64,000 bases of DNA from Thereva unica (lineage: Eukaryota > Arthropoda > Insecta > Diptera > Therevidae), in NCBI GenBank assembly GCA_949987705.1, contig OX465281.1:192559112-192623111 (forward strand), read 5' to 3'. Position numbers and translations under genes: made by a program. The notes beneath the pieces are model-generated. The model did not search any database. It was not told the DNA's origin and saw only the letters and a program-made list of their open reading frames with translations. Position 1 is the stretch's first letter; every line of letters starts with the position of its first letter. Of the stretch, positions 47,201 through 56,014 are shown piece after piece.

Positions 47201-47496
47201 TGACGGACAAAATGCAGATGCTTCGTGAGCGGATTGCTGTTAATTTAGCCGCCGCACACATCAGACATAAAACCCAATACAACTTGCGGTGTCGTGTGGG
47301 CAGTTTTCGTCCCGGAGATGAGGTCTACCGGAGAACTTTCTGGGTGAGTAACCGAGCGGGTCGTTTTAGTGCCAAATTGGCACCCCGGTTTCTGAAAGCT
47401 CGGATACGTAAAAAAATTGGAACCAGCTTGTACGAGCTGGAGGATTTGGGAGGTAAGAGCATAGGGGTATATCACGGCAAGGACCTACGTCGGTGA
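44101..47496 (+). CDS. pol: Gypsy-like Pol: protease, reverse transcriptase, RNase H, integrase
   Basis: The frame is open from 44101 to the TGA at 47494-47496, 1,131 codons. Translation is expected from the slip site, not from its own start. Protease LLDSGATVSCLG is at about residues 147-158. The reverse transcriptase has VRLCLDSRKVNSVT, FTVMPFGLCNAPQRM and the catalytic FVYLDDLLIVS at about residues 440-450. RNase H is at CDASRTGVGSVLF, ELECYAAVLSIKKFRAYVEG and TDHASLKWLMS. The integrase zinc finger has HSPPQASH with CDVCKTT (about 789-825), and the DDE residues lie in VDFLGPYP, FSDNGRQFTSKEF and SPHPNASERVNRS (about 859, 918, 953). No chromodomain or envelope follows. All catalytic residues are present. 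Confidence 0.95.
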   Translation: MLQVWQARSHHASVPHLPGKPEPGCETVRKSAPELSSPVFPTHSSYTPDMTTISDFTSTDALPVFPSEEVKLSFLSRWKRYISARSRIFSEPPFVDSLTSKRTPPQIRVRAKEKRQCLQKIVSAFISDSSDPRLFTKVLVANEEVVGLLDSGATVSCLGRDAEAFLANHPEVTVYTLRSVVHTADGAPQRLCGYIRVPISFGGRTRDITIYVVPSLSQRLYLGMDFWNLFGLAPQIVGEINAPSVSAKMHDLTSMQCERLERVKARFPSFDVFGLGKTNLEEHIIDTGDSVPIKQRHYPLSPAVQQLMYGELDRMLSLGVIEPSDSPWNSPVVLVRKPGKVRLCLDSRKVNSVTVKDAYPLPHIDGLLGRLQDTKFITSLDLKDAFWQIPLEMKSRERTAFTVPGRPLYQFTVMPFGLCNAPQRMCRLMDKAIPGHLRENVFVYLDDLLIVSPDFDSHLKLLDEVASCLRRAGLTINLSKSKFCVTEVKYLGFIIGDGTLKTDPNKVTAIMDFPTPKSHKQTRRFLGMTGWYQRFIPNYASVASPITDCLKSKSFSWNDEAQQSFETLKKLMTEAPLLVTPDFSKPFYIQCDASRTGVGSVLFQKDMDGGEHPIAYMSKKLNGAQRNYTITELECYAAVLSIKKFRAYVEGQTFTVITDHASLKWLMSQKELNGRLARWSLKLQGFDFTIEHRKGTHNVVPDALSRMDCVDELSLCFDVDLNAPSFKSPEYLRLGDSLRQASPQLPDLRVEDGYVFKRTSPRTGNPITDDLTWKLWIPMELTASLVESSHSPPQASHGGVGKTLARLRCKYFWPGMAKQVREFIGKCDVCKTTKAPSSVLRPPMGNPMDASRPFQFLYVDFLGPYPRSKKGHTAVFVVLDAFTKFVFLHPVSAETTAVSVKFLEQTIFHTFGVPETVFSDNGRQFTSKEFAKLLTDYGVHHVRTAVYSPHPNASERVNRSILTAIRAYLKEDHREWDRHLSSIECALRSTHHEAIGMSPYQALFGSHMILHGSAYPVLKKLNVLQEGDIAFLPLTDKMQMLRERIAVNLAAAHIRHKTQYNLRCRVGSFRPGDEVYRRTFWVSNRAGRFSAKLAPRFLKARIRKKIGTSLYELEDLGGKSIGVYHGKDLRR
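44155..44161 (+). promoter_or_regulatory. Putative -1 frameshift heptamer G GGA AAC
   Basis: In the gag frame the codons are CAG GGA AAC CGG, giving the slip sequence G-GGA-AAC 43 bases before the gag stop. The pol frame is -1 relative to gag and is open across this site. GGGAAAC is a known slip heptamer in retroviral gag-pro junctions. A GC-rich stretch follows within 10 bases, but no pseudoknot was modelled. Confidence 0.7.
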
Positions 47497-48002
47497 TTTC
47501 CTCAAGGTTCCATCTTCATTTTTTTTACTCTTCGGTCAGTCTGGAGAAGGTCTCTCGGCGAACTGGGTGTCTGTCGTTTCACCGGGATGAGTCGAAGGCA
47601 ATATGGCATTGCTGGAGGTTGTGCCGATGGAGCGAAAGCACCCTGGGTTTGTGTGAGAATGTTTGGAGACGTATAGATAACAGTAGGGGGACAATGTGGT
47701 ATTGTCTTCCGCCTGATATTTGTACATTCAGATATTCCTCCGGGAGGTTTTTCAGGCTGATCATCCCGACAATACGGTTGTGACCGTACGCCCAACTTTT
47801 TTTTTTCACTCCGTAAGGAGACGACTCTGTTGAGAACCTGAACAGCCCGGCTATCTCAGTCTGGAGAGCATGAGCCTCTTAATCTCAGGGGATGAGTCGA
47901 GACCCACGTTGATCTTACTCGAAGCTCACTACAGAAGAAAAAACTGTCCGTTTTTTTCGGCTCCTCACTGCCTCGCGAGTCGGCCTCGTGGACCCGAGGG
48001 TA
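47497..48002 (+). other. 3' untranslated region of the Gypsy-like element
   Basis: 506 bases between the pol stop and the 3' LTR. No env-like gene is visible; the short frames on both strands have no motif. The expected polypurine tract is weak (GGACCCGAGGGTA just before 48003), which is an oddity for an otherwise intact element. Confidence 0.6.
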
Positions 48003-49820
48003 TGTAACGGTCAGTTTTGCCTAAATATCTACTTGACTAAAAATTACTGTGTAGAAGAAAATCGAGTAGTTGGTTGGGAACAAAAAGGTAGGCGGGGAGA
48101 AATGAAAAAACGGAAAAAAAATATTTTGGGGGAGGCGAATTTTGTTTTTGGTCGGAAAAGGCTGGTTGAATTTTTTTGGGCGAAAAAAAGTTGTGTCCGA
48201 AGCTTCTTGAGATTTGGGAGAAAAAGTTTTTTTGAGTTTGGGCGAAGAAAGAATCTGTTTTTTTAAACATTGGTTTAGAAAAAGCCTGGTTTTGGAAGCT
48301 TGAAAAGAAAAAGTCTGGTGGAAGATTTTGCCAATGAAAGTCGTATCCGGAGCTTCTTAGAGGATGATGCCAAGAAAAAGTTTTTGAGGTTTTGCCAAGG
48401 AGAAGTCTGGTTAGCGAATTTGGTTAGAATTTTGCCAAGGAAGTTTTTTGGGAGAAATAAAACGAAAAATATAAGGAAAAATAAACAGTAATAATTCCAA
48501 AACGTTAAACAATAATTTGCGAGTTACAGTACGAGAAAGTATGGAAAAAAATAGAAGTTACTGGGGACCATGGCCGAACAAACTGGAGTAAAACAATAAA
48601 AGAAGAATTTTGAATTATATTTGGGGAAAAAGGCAGTACTCAAAGGAGAGGAGTGCATGTACGTTTGGTGGAGAACAACAAAGGATTAAAAGCGGACAAG
48701 AAGCCGTAGGGAACTGAGCTAAGTGTTAGATCTTAAGTTTTTATATCTCTAGCGTTAGATGCGCGTTAGCGAGGCAACCAATTGGTAGGACTATTGTTTG
48801 GGACTTGGACCATTGCTTGGACATCCAATTTAGAGGAGTATTGAAGTAAACCGGTCAAGGAAAAAAACAAAAACAACACTTTTAAATTTTAAAAATACCA
48901 AATATGCAATTATTTTAAGGTCGTTTTTATATTAATTTACACTATTTATTTAAAACCAAGAGGAAAAAAAATACAGTAAAGAAATCAAAATATTTAACTT
49001 ACTAATACACAATACTTCTAAACGTAGTTAATATTAATTTTTAATCCTGGTTATATTTTGTTTATAAATTTTTTTCTGGGGCATTTGTGGTAATAATTTT
49101 GTTCTTGTTGTTTCCGTTGGTTTTATCCGTCCTTGAATGGAACGATATTTGTGATATCTTTTGTAAAAATACGATGCGGTTTTTGGTACCAAATACGGCG
49201 CGTGTTTCGTAAGGTTAGATTTTTGGTTTCGAACGAAGTGTCCATACCCAGGTATTAATATTAGACCCATAGTTTGTTTTTTTATGCATAAGGCATTTAA
49301 TGAATTTTGTCATCACTTCTGCTAGAATTATTGTGTTGTATTTTCTCGTTCCTAAAGAAAACTAAAAGAAATTAAAGTAAACTAAACTTATAATGATTAA
49401 CATAACTTGGTAATTTTTTTTTTGTATGGAATGGTTGGGACGGAGGGCATTCCTTTTCAGATTTCTTACGTAGTGCAGTTCTTTGCCAGCTGGTGGTTAT
49501 CCAGACTATGATCTGGCAAGGGACCGAGCTACAGGGACGCGGCTCAGGCGATGCCTGAGGAAGGATGGAGGCGGAATTCAAAGTTGCACTGGCACAGGTA
49601 AGTGGTGAACCACCCGCGGTACGCCCCGGCCACACACCCCACGACCCCTCCGGCGAGCTAGACAACTCCGTGTGGCCGGCGTAGGAGTTCCGGAGTTTCT
49701 TTTTATTTCTTATGTATGGTGTTGGCTCCTTGGCCATGCTCTTCCGGGCTTGTGGCTAAGGGGGTAACACCTCGCATAAGTGGCGCCCACTATTTATATC
49801 GCGCCATTATGCTGGTTACA
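48003..49820 (+). repeat. Gypsy-like element 3' LTR
   Basis: 1,818 bp, nearly identical to the 5' LTR, differing at a few substitutions and a homopolymer length. It is followed by the GCTA duplication at 49821-49824. Confidence 0.95.
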
Positions 49821-49824
49821 GCTA

Positions 49825-50066
49825 TTTATTATTTTCTTTGGTATTTATTATTTGTTATATATTTATTTATGTTTAATATTTATTATTTATGTTTTCTTTG
49901 TTATGATATTTGTCTTCCTTTTGTGATATTTGTTTACTTTGTTGTGACCGGGTAGTTTACATGTTTAGTAATTCAAATGTTAAATATCTTAAAACTAATT
50001 TTTTTTTAATTTTCTCTTTTAGATGATGATGATGATGATTCAACATACTCTGATCCAATTATCCTT
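49825..50066. other. AT-rich flank with GAT microsatellite
   Basis: Very AT-rich sequence (TATTTATTATTT units) ending in (GAT)n at about 50022-50039, just before the first SINE. No gene. Confidence 0.6.
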
Positions 50067-50273
50067 TAGGAGGGTAGTCTAGGGGATAGAGCGCGTGACT
50101 ACCATCCCAGAAGTCCCGGGTTCGAATCTCGGCAGCGCCACAGTTCTTCGACTTTACCACTTTCCCAACTACTTAACTTTCCTTCTTTCTTCCTCTATAC
50201 GAAAAAAATAGATTGTCGACAGTACAAGGGGCGTTTCCTTAAGTCTCTAATCTATCACAAAAAAAAGACGGAA
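50067..50273 (+). mobile_element. tRNA-derived SINE, copy 1
   Basis: A tRNA-like head at about 50067-50142 has a box A-like GGTAGTCTAGGGGATAGAG and box B-like GGGTTCGAATCTCGGC. It is not a tRNA gene: arms do not pair cleanly, and a body follows with a tail ending CAGTACAAGGGGC...CTATCAC and an A run. The tail matches copy 2. Pol III transcription is expected for this class. Confidence 0.85.
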
Positions 50274-53215
50274 AACTTGATCCGAAAGTCGGAGGAAAGG
50301 GAGCGACAATTTTTTTTAAATTACAATGGTAATGCGAATTACGGATTCTAGTGTGCGTGCACTAATGTCAGCACGAAATATTGCCTACCGTAGGTGGAAA
50401 CGCTTCAGAACACGTAATCGAACTTATTTTCTTATTCGGAGTTCCAAAAGAAGATATTATAGCTCTAAATTTAATTCTTCTGTACCGACAAAAGCACTGT
50501 GGAGAAATCTAAATACATATGGCCTCGGAAAAATCAAAACGAATATTGTTGCAGAAGATCCTAACGAGATTAATGATAAGTTCTTTGAAGTATTCCTCTC
50601 CGATAACCATGAAAAAATTTGTAATGATTTTCCTGGTAGTTTTCCCTCACCTGGGTTTACTATATCTTCGGGGGCCTCGGTAGTCTAGGGGTAAGGCGCC
50701 TGACTGCTATCCCAGAGGCCCCGGGTTCGAATCCCGGCGGTGCCACGGTCCTAGCCTTTCCCAAATTTACCACCTACATAACTTTCCTTCTTCCCTCTTT
50801 ACATTCCTGATTCCTCGTGTCATAGCCTTCCTTAGCCCTTCCCCGCTCCACCAAAGCGCATGTCATCGGTTGGTTGATGAGACTCAACGCGTTTCAGGAG
50901 GCATAACACTCCAGCGAGTTGTTTCTCGATGCCCCGATGTCAGAGTCGCGATAGTAATGGTTGGGAGTAGGTGGACTGAAACTATCGCGGGAAGGTTGTG
51001 GCGGTTCCTTCCTCCCCGACTAGAGCTGCTGTTCGACATTGCACTCTATACGAAGAAAATAGATTGTCAACAGTATAAAGGGCCTTTCCTGAGACTCTAG
51101 TCTTTCACATAAAAAAAAAAAAAAAATAGAAGATGTTGGTAGGATATCTTCTCTATAAAATCAAATGGTGTAGGTTTGGACAACTTACATCCGAAATTTA
51201 TGAAATTAATCCTTCCGCATATCCTTTCTCCCGTTACCCACACTTTGAATACAATTATTTTAACGTCTCTATACCCATGTAGCTGGAAAAGAGCTAAAGT
51301 TATTCCTATTCCGACAAGCGGTCTCTGTAATTGCGCTGAATGCGGTCCAATACCTATCCTTGCTTTCCTCAGCAAAGTGTTTGGCAAAATATTTCTTCAT
51401 CAAACATTTAAATATATTAAAGACCATAAATTTTGTCTGATTTGATTATTATCAATCTGGTTTCCGCCCTCAACATAGCTGTATGACGGCATTACTGAAT
51501 ATCTCAGATGACATCCGTAAAGCCAGGGTGAGTGACATTGTTGCTGTACTAGCACTTTTGGTTTTTTCAAAAGCATTTGACTCGGTAAAAGACCGGTGAG
51601 AAAAACTTGGCCTCAAATTTTATTTTGCTCGTAGCACTCTTAGACTTGTGCCGTCATATTTGGAGGATAGGGAACAATACGTTTTCTGCATTCCAGATAT
51701 GGATGGACGAGATATAACAAACTCAGGCTCAATGCAAATAAGTCTAATGTAAATAATTGTTAGATCCGGGTCATTTGTTGACAGCAGCGAATATCCTAGG
51801 GTAATCCTTAACAGCCCTGTCTTGCCATATAAAAACTTTTTAAAAAACCTTGGTATAATATTTGATAATACACTATCTTGGGGAATCTCATTAGTTCTCT
51901 TGTTAGAAGGTATATGCAGTTCTACGAAAACTATCTGTCTCTACTTATTTTACTCCTCGGAATACTAAACTCTTGTTGGTGAATACACTTATTGTACCAA
52001 TGCTGACATATGGATGTGAATTGTTTTGTAAGGCTGTGTCTGTTATCTTTAATAATCTTAATGTTGCTTTTAATTTCTGCGTTCGTTATATGTACAATAT
52101 TAGGCGTTTCGACCATGGCTCAGTATACGTCAGATCTGTGTTTGGATGTACGCTATCCTCATATTTTAATTTCCGTACTATCTGGTTCCTAAATAAAATT
52201 AATTTATTAAAGCAACCAAAGTATAGATTTTTTCAAACTCCGTGACACAAAAAATTTGAACAGTTCTGCGCACCTCATTGCCAAATTTTATAAATATTGT
52301 TCTATCATTTCCCTGCGTTTTAGTTAAAACGGCAACAAACACAGAAAAAACTCACCAACATAATTTGGGAAGGGATGCGCGCATGCCGAATGAATAAACT
52401 TAATTAATCTTTATATGTGTTGAGCAGAGCTTCTAAATACATGTAAAACTCCTGCTCAACCAAGTCAGTTTATCCATCGTAATAAGCATAATTTTACTAT
52501 AATTATGCTAAATATTTCTCATCCCTAAATTTTAAATAAATTAAAAGAAATGCTGGAAAAATTTCTTTTAAATATATGAGCATTTTCATTCATAAATTGA
52601 GAGTTCTTCGCAGCCGCAAACAACACAACCTCCCCAAGCAGAAGCGCGTATGCGACTGACGGAAAATGTCAACAATCAAGGTAATCAAAGTGATAAAAAT
52701 GCAAATTTCGTATTTTTTGTTAGAAATTGCTACAAATTTTTTCTGTAGCATATGTGTATAATATAAAATCCTTAAAATAAAAAATATAAAAAACCGGGTG
52801 TTTTTCAGTCATAATTTGTAAATTTTTTAAATAATCATTGAAGTCCCAGAAAAATACACCTCCCTTTGGCAATACGCAGTCGCGACTGATTACATGGCAG
52901 CAAGTGATTTGATAGGAGGAATTAAATGAAGCTTTTGTCTGAGCTTTTAAACATTTTTAAGAGCTTAGCTGGGGAACATGCGCGGGATGTCACGACGTTT
53001 GAAAACAACGATACCTTAACGATAGAATTAATTTCGCGAACTCCACAAGAGCGTTAACTCTAATTGTGCGGGTCATTAAGTACAACATGTCCGAGAAAGA
53101 GTTCTTTGTTCGTCCCATTAGGTTGTGGAACTCCCTACCATTAGATGTACGACGAAGCAGCAGCAGTAACAATTTTAAAGCGACTTTATATAAGCATTTT
53201 GTTTCACGCTAAAGT
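50274..53215 (+). mobile_element. LINE-C, degraded Jockey-like LINE interrupted by a SINE
   Basis: Pieces of one LINE in order: linker (50326-50668) with YYSSKFNSSVPTKALWRNL; RT fingers (51130-51445) with NGVGLDNLHPKFMKLILPH and WKRAKVIPIP; RT palm in shifting frames (51450-51600) with YQSGFRPQHSCMTALL and FSKAFDSVKD; thumb (51973-52245) with VPMLTYGCELFC. The C-terminus is at 53040-53215 with RPIRLWNSLPLDVRRSSSSN and FKATLYKHFVS. The catalytic ADD box was not found. It is long dead. The 52250-53030 section is unrecognised and may contain another insertion (a GTTGAGCAG...CTGCTCAAC stem lies near 52420-52462). Confidence 0.75.
50669..51127 (+). mobile_element. tRNA-derived SINE, copy 2 (longer body), inside LINE-C
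   Basis: The head has box A TAGTCTAGGGG and a perfect box B GGGTTCGAATCCCGGC. The body is about 240 bases longer than copy 1 (about 50800-51045), so copy 1 may be an internally deleted subfamily or copy 2 may carry an insert. The tail reads AGTATAAAGGGCC, TCCTGAG, CACAT then an A run. It splits LINE-C: before it the frame reads SFPSPGFTISS, after it IEDVGRISSIKSNGVG. Confidence 0.87.
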
Positions 53216-53247
53216 CTCAATTTTCGTTTACTATGTATTTATTAACT

Positions 53248-53400
53248 TCCCAGTATAGGAAGTTATTGTAATCGGTCCGAAAAACGAGATCGAAATTTTC
53301 GACGTATTTTCATCTTTCAAGGTCCCAGGAGCATTTTAAGCAAAAAATTGGGAGGAAGTATGTGTGTGTGTGTGCGTAGGTATGTGTTCATTTTTTCTTG
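53248..53400 (+). repeat. Interspersed repeat ending in an AACTTCCC hairpin (copy 2)
   Basis: AACTTCCCAGTATAGGAAGTT forms the terminal hairpin. ATTGTAATCGGTCCGAAAAA, ATCGAAATTTTCGACG, GGTCCCAGGAGCATTTTAAG and a GTGTGTGTGTGTGCG run follow. The same sequence lies inverted at 27385-27525. No coding content. Confidence 0.7.
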
Positions 53401-53499
53401 CACGATATCGCGCGAACCAAGACCCTCTCAACTACAGGCCACGTAGTTGAATTTTTCGTGGTGTTGGTCTCAGGCCCAAAAGTCACCGCACACCAGAGT

Positions 53500-53900
53500 A
53501 ACATGGCGCGGAACCCGTACGCGCAGAATTTTTGTGTTTATTTTTGCAGTAAAAAGTGAATAAAACATTGTATTTTATAACTTTTTACTGCAAAAATTGA
53601 AAAGGATTACCAGTGATTAGTGATTTAGTGGTATAGTGTTTTAATTATAAAATATCAGTGAATAAGTGATTTTAGGTTAGGTTTTTTTGTGGCCCAAAAT
53701 TTGACATTGGCTCAGAATTTAATGGCGCAGAATACGTTCGGGACTGTTTTCGTTATAGTTTTGCAGTAAAAAGTGGTAAATTATTGAATTTTATTACTTT
53801 TAACTGCACATAGATAAGATGTGATTAGTTCGTTAGTGATTTAATTAAGAAAAATGAAAAAAAAAAAAAAAATAGTGATTAAGTGTCTTTTAAGAGTGTT
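53500..53900 (+). repeat. Diverged tandem pair with TTTTGCAGTAAAAAGT hairpins
   Basis: Two units, about 53506-53690 and 53720-53900, share ATGGCGC, CGCAGAA, TTTTGCAGTAAAAAGT, an inverted partner about 25-40 bases on, and a GTGATTAGT..TTAGTG tail. In unit 1 the hairpin is 17 perfect bases (53541-53557 with 53580-53596). In unit 2 it is degraded. The family is not recognised. Confidence 0.6.
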
Positions 53901-53956
53901 AATTATTGTATCGTGATAATTTTAAATTTAATATATATATAAATATATATATATAT

Positions 53957-54330
53957 TAGGGTGGCCCTTATTTCGACTTTTTTGACTTTTTCCAAAAAGA
54001 TCCCCCCAAAAATATGCGAATGGATGAAAAACGGGCCAGTGTGAAATTTTACGCCAATCGGGAGTGATTTAGAGGTCCCTCAAATTCGTCAAAGTTTCGA
54101 AAAATTTGATTTTTTCGCATTTTTTCTTTTTTAGCCACCCCTGAAATATTTTATTCCAACCCTGACCGACAAAATATTATAGATATTTTAATTACCTTTC
54201 TAATAAGTCAAATTTATAAAATAACGGTTGACAAATAGAGAAGTTATGGCCATTTATGTTATAGAAAACCAAACATTTTAATTTCTATAAGAATATTTCA
54301 TATTAATTTAATTTTCAATAAAAACCGCTA
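53957..54330. repeat. Left terminal inverted repeat of the large DNA transposon
   Basis: About 374 bases, inverted match to 62937-63310 with few mismatches and small indels. The transposase stop codon lies only about 75 bases inside it. Confidence 0.92.
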
Positions 54331-55716
54331 TTTTTTTTTTTTTTGAATATTTTATTTTAAAGTAATAGAATATATTTAAAAGTATAAATTGTACAAAATA
54401 AATCTTAGTTTTTAGTACTACTCAACGCTGTTTTAGTATGTGATTTGAAGTTTTTTCGATAGTCAGTAACCACTTGCAATAAATATTGCTTTTCTTCTTC
54501 ATTTTTGGTTAATAGTTTATTGTATTCTTCAATTAATTTCACTCCGCGTTCTGCTGCATCATTTACTACATGTAAATTATGAATTATATTCTCTCCTTTA
54601 TTATACTCTTCATTATCGTTCCAATTAAAAGGGTCTTCATTTAAAAAATTAGTGGAAATTCCAAAGCGATTGAAAAATTTATGTGTGTTTACGGTAACAA
54701 AATCAGGAAGCCCTTTTTCTATAAATGTTTCTATTTCCTGGGGTTTAAGTGGTATACGTTTCATATTTTCTATTGTATCAACATCGTCATCGTAATCTTT
54801 ATCATCTCCATCATCATTACGGCTTTTCAGAGTCTTTAACTTATCTGTTATTTCTCTTTTAATTTCATTCGAAACGTTTTCGTCAAACAAACTTAATGCA
54901 ACACATTCGTCTGATAGGTACCACAAATGGTTCGAAAACTTCTTGATTACAGCTTCAGATATTTGTTTGTCACAAGATTTGTAATTATAAATTTCTCGTA
55001 TAAGACACAAATCTTGGTATGGCGCTGATGATGCCACAGGACAGTTAAACCAAGCCTTCACATAAAAACGGATAATAAAAGCACATATATCTCTTAATTT
55101 GTTTTCTTCAGATTCTGTTAAATTAAATTCTGTTCGAAATAGATATATTTTCAACGAGTACAATGCTTTAGACATCCATCGGGCGTGGTGCATCGGTCCT
55201 GGATAGCGAAATATTGTTTTAGAACTTGTGCCTAAACAAATTAAAGTCAACTCTAATAGCTCTAGGTAATCGTCTCTTACTATTTTGTTTTCCAATTGAT
55301 GTTTACAAAAGTTTGAAATTTCTTCTTTTACATCAATTAAAATCGTAAAAAGTTTTTCGTCTTGAAGTGCTGGTTTAAAATTCATTTTATTTATATTTGG
55401 CCAATCTGATTGAAATCTTTTGAATAAAGGAACATCAGAACCGGAAGTAACGGATCCGAATTTGGATTCAAATACACTTCTCAGTACGATTTCATATATG
55501 TGGTGGCGGCATGGTAAATAAAGTAAATCTCTTTCCAGTTTTTGTTCCAAAAGTGTTGCTGCTCCGTTGATTTTTCCTGTATTTGAAAAGGTTGTATCAC
55601 AGCAAAGTGCGAATATATTTTGGTCAACATTCCATTCGATTAAAAGTTCATATATCGCATCACACATATCAATTCCTTTTCCAGTACATAATTTAGGAAC
55701 ACCTAATAGCTGTTCA

Positions 55717-55946
55717 TGTTGAAGCAAATTTAAATTTGGAAAGACATTTAATACTTGCTATTACAACTTGCAAAATTGTTTTTACTACGAAGTAGTATAT
55801 AATTTTTTGTCAGCTTGCTTTTTTTCTAGTCTAGAGACTAGACGTTTCTTCCCATTGTTTTTTTTCCTTACAAAGAAATATATTATATTATTAAATATAA
55901 TTAATTTATTGAGTTTTTCCTCTGGAAGTTAATGTTAACCACATCA
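55717..55946 (+). repeat. Copia-type element 5' LTR
   Basis: 230 bp, TG...CA borders, no difference seen from the 3' LTR at 60026-60255. AT-rich, with a CTAGTCTAGAGACTAG palindrome at about 55829-55844 that could contribute to the R/U5 region. Confidence 0.95.
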
Positions 55947-55960
55947 GGTTATGGGCCCAG
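55947..55960 (+). promoter_or_regulatory. Copia primer binding site matching the anticodon arm of initiator tRNA-Met
   Basis: GGTTATGGGCCCAG directly follows the 5' LTR. It is complementary to the anticodon stem-loop of initiator tRNA-Met (CTGGGCCCATAACC), not to a tRNA 3' end. Drosophila copia is known to prime from such a cleaved half-tRNA. Confidence 0.85.
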
Positions 55961-56014
55961 ATGCGCAATCAACTGGAATTCGTATGAAGTAAAGAAAGGA
56001 TCAAGCAAAGAATA

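Larger units (their letters stand above)
39086..49820 (+). mobile_element. Complete Ty3/Gypsy LTR retrotransposon with 1.82-kb LTRs
   Basis: The 10.7-kb element is bounded by long LTRs (39086-40904 and 48003-49820), starting TGTAACGG and ending GGTTACA. GCTA flanks both sides (39082-39085 and 49821-49824). LTRs differ at only a few positions (for example C/A near 39097 versus 48014, T/G near 39870 versus 48789, and a T-run length). It contains a tRNA-Lys-type primer site, a 2.19-kb leader, gag, pol and a 0.5-kb 3' untranslated region, with no env. The domain order protease-RT-RNaseH-integrase is Ty3/Gypsy; the Micropia/mdg3 group is a possible home but was not tested. Gag and pol are open, so it may be competent. 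Confidence 0.95.

Noticed and set aside
47497..48002. Envelope gene after pol
   Set aside because: No frame long enough, no signal peptide or membrane segment; the region is a 3' untranslated region.
50067..50142. tRNA gene
   Set aside because: Box A and box B are present, but arms do not pair as a tRNA, and a body and A-rich tail shared with 50669-51127 follow. It is a SINE head.
50669..50745. tRNA gene with perfect box B
   Set aside because: Same reason: it continues into a SINE body and tail and interrupts a LINE.
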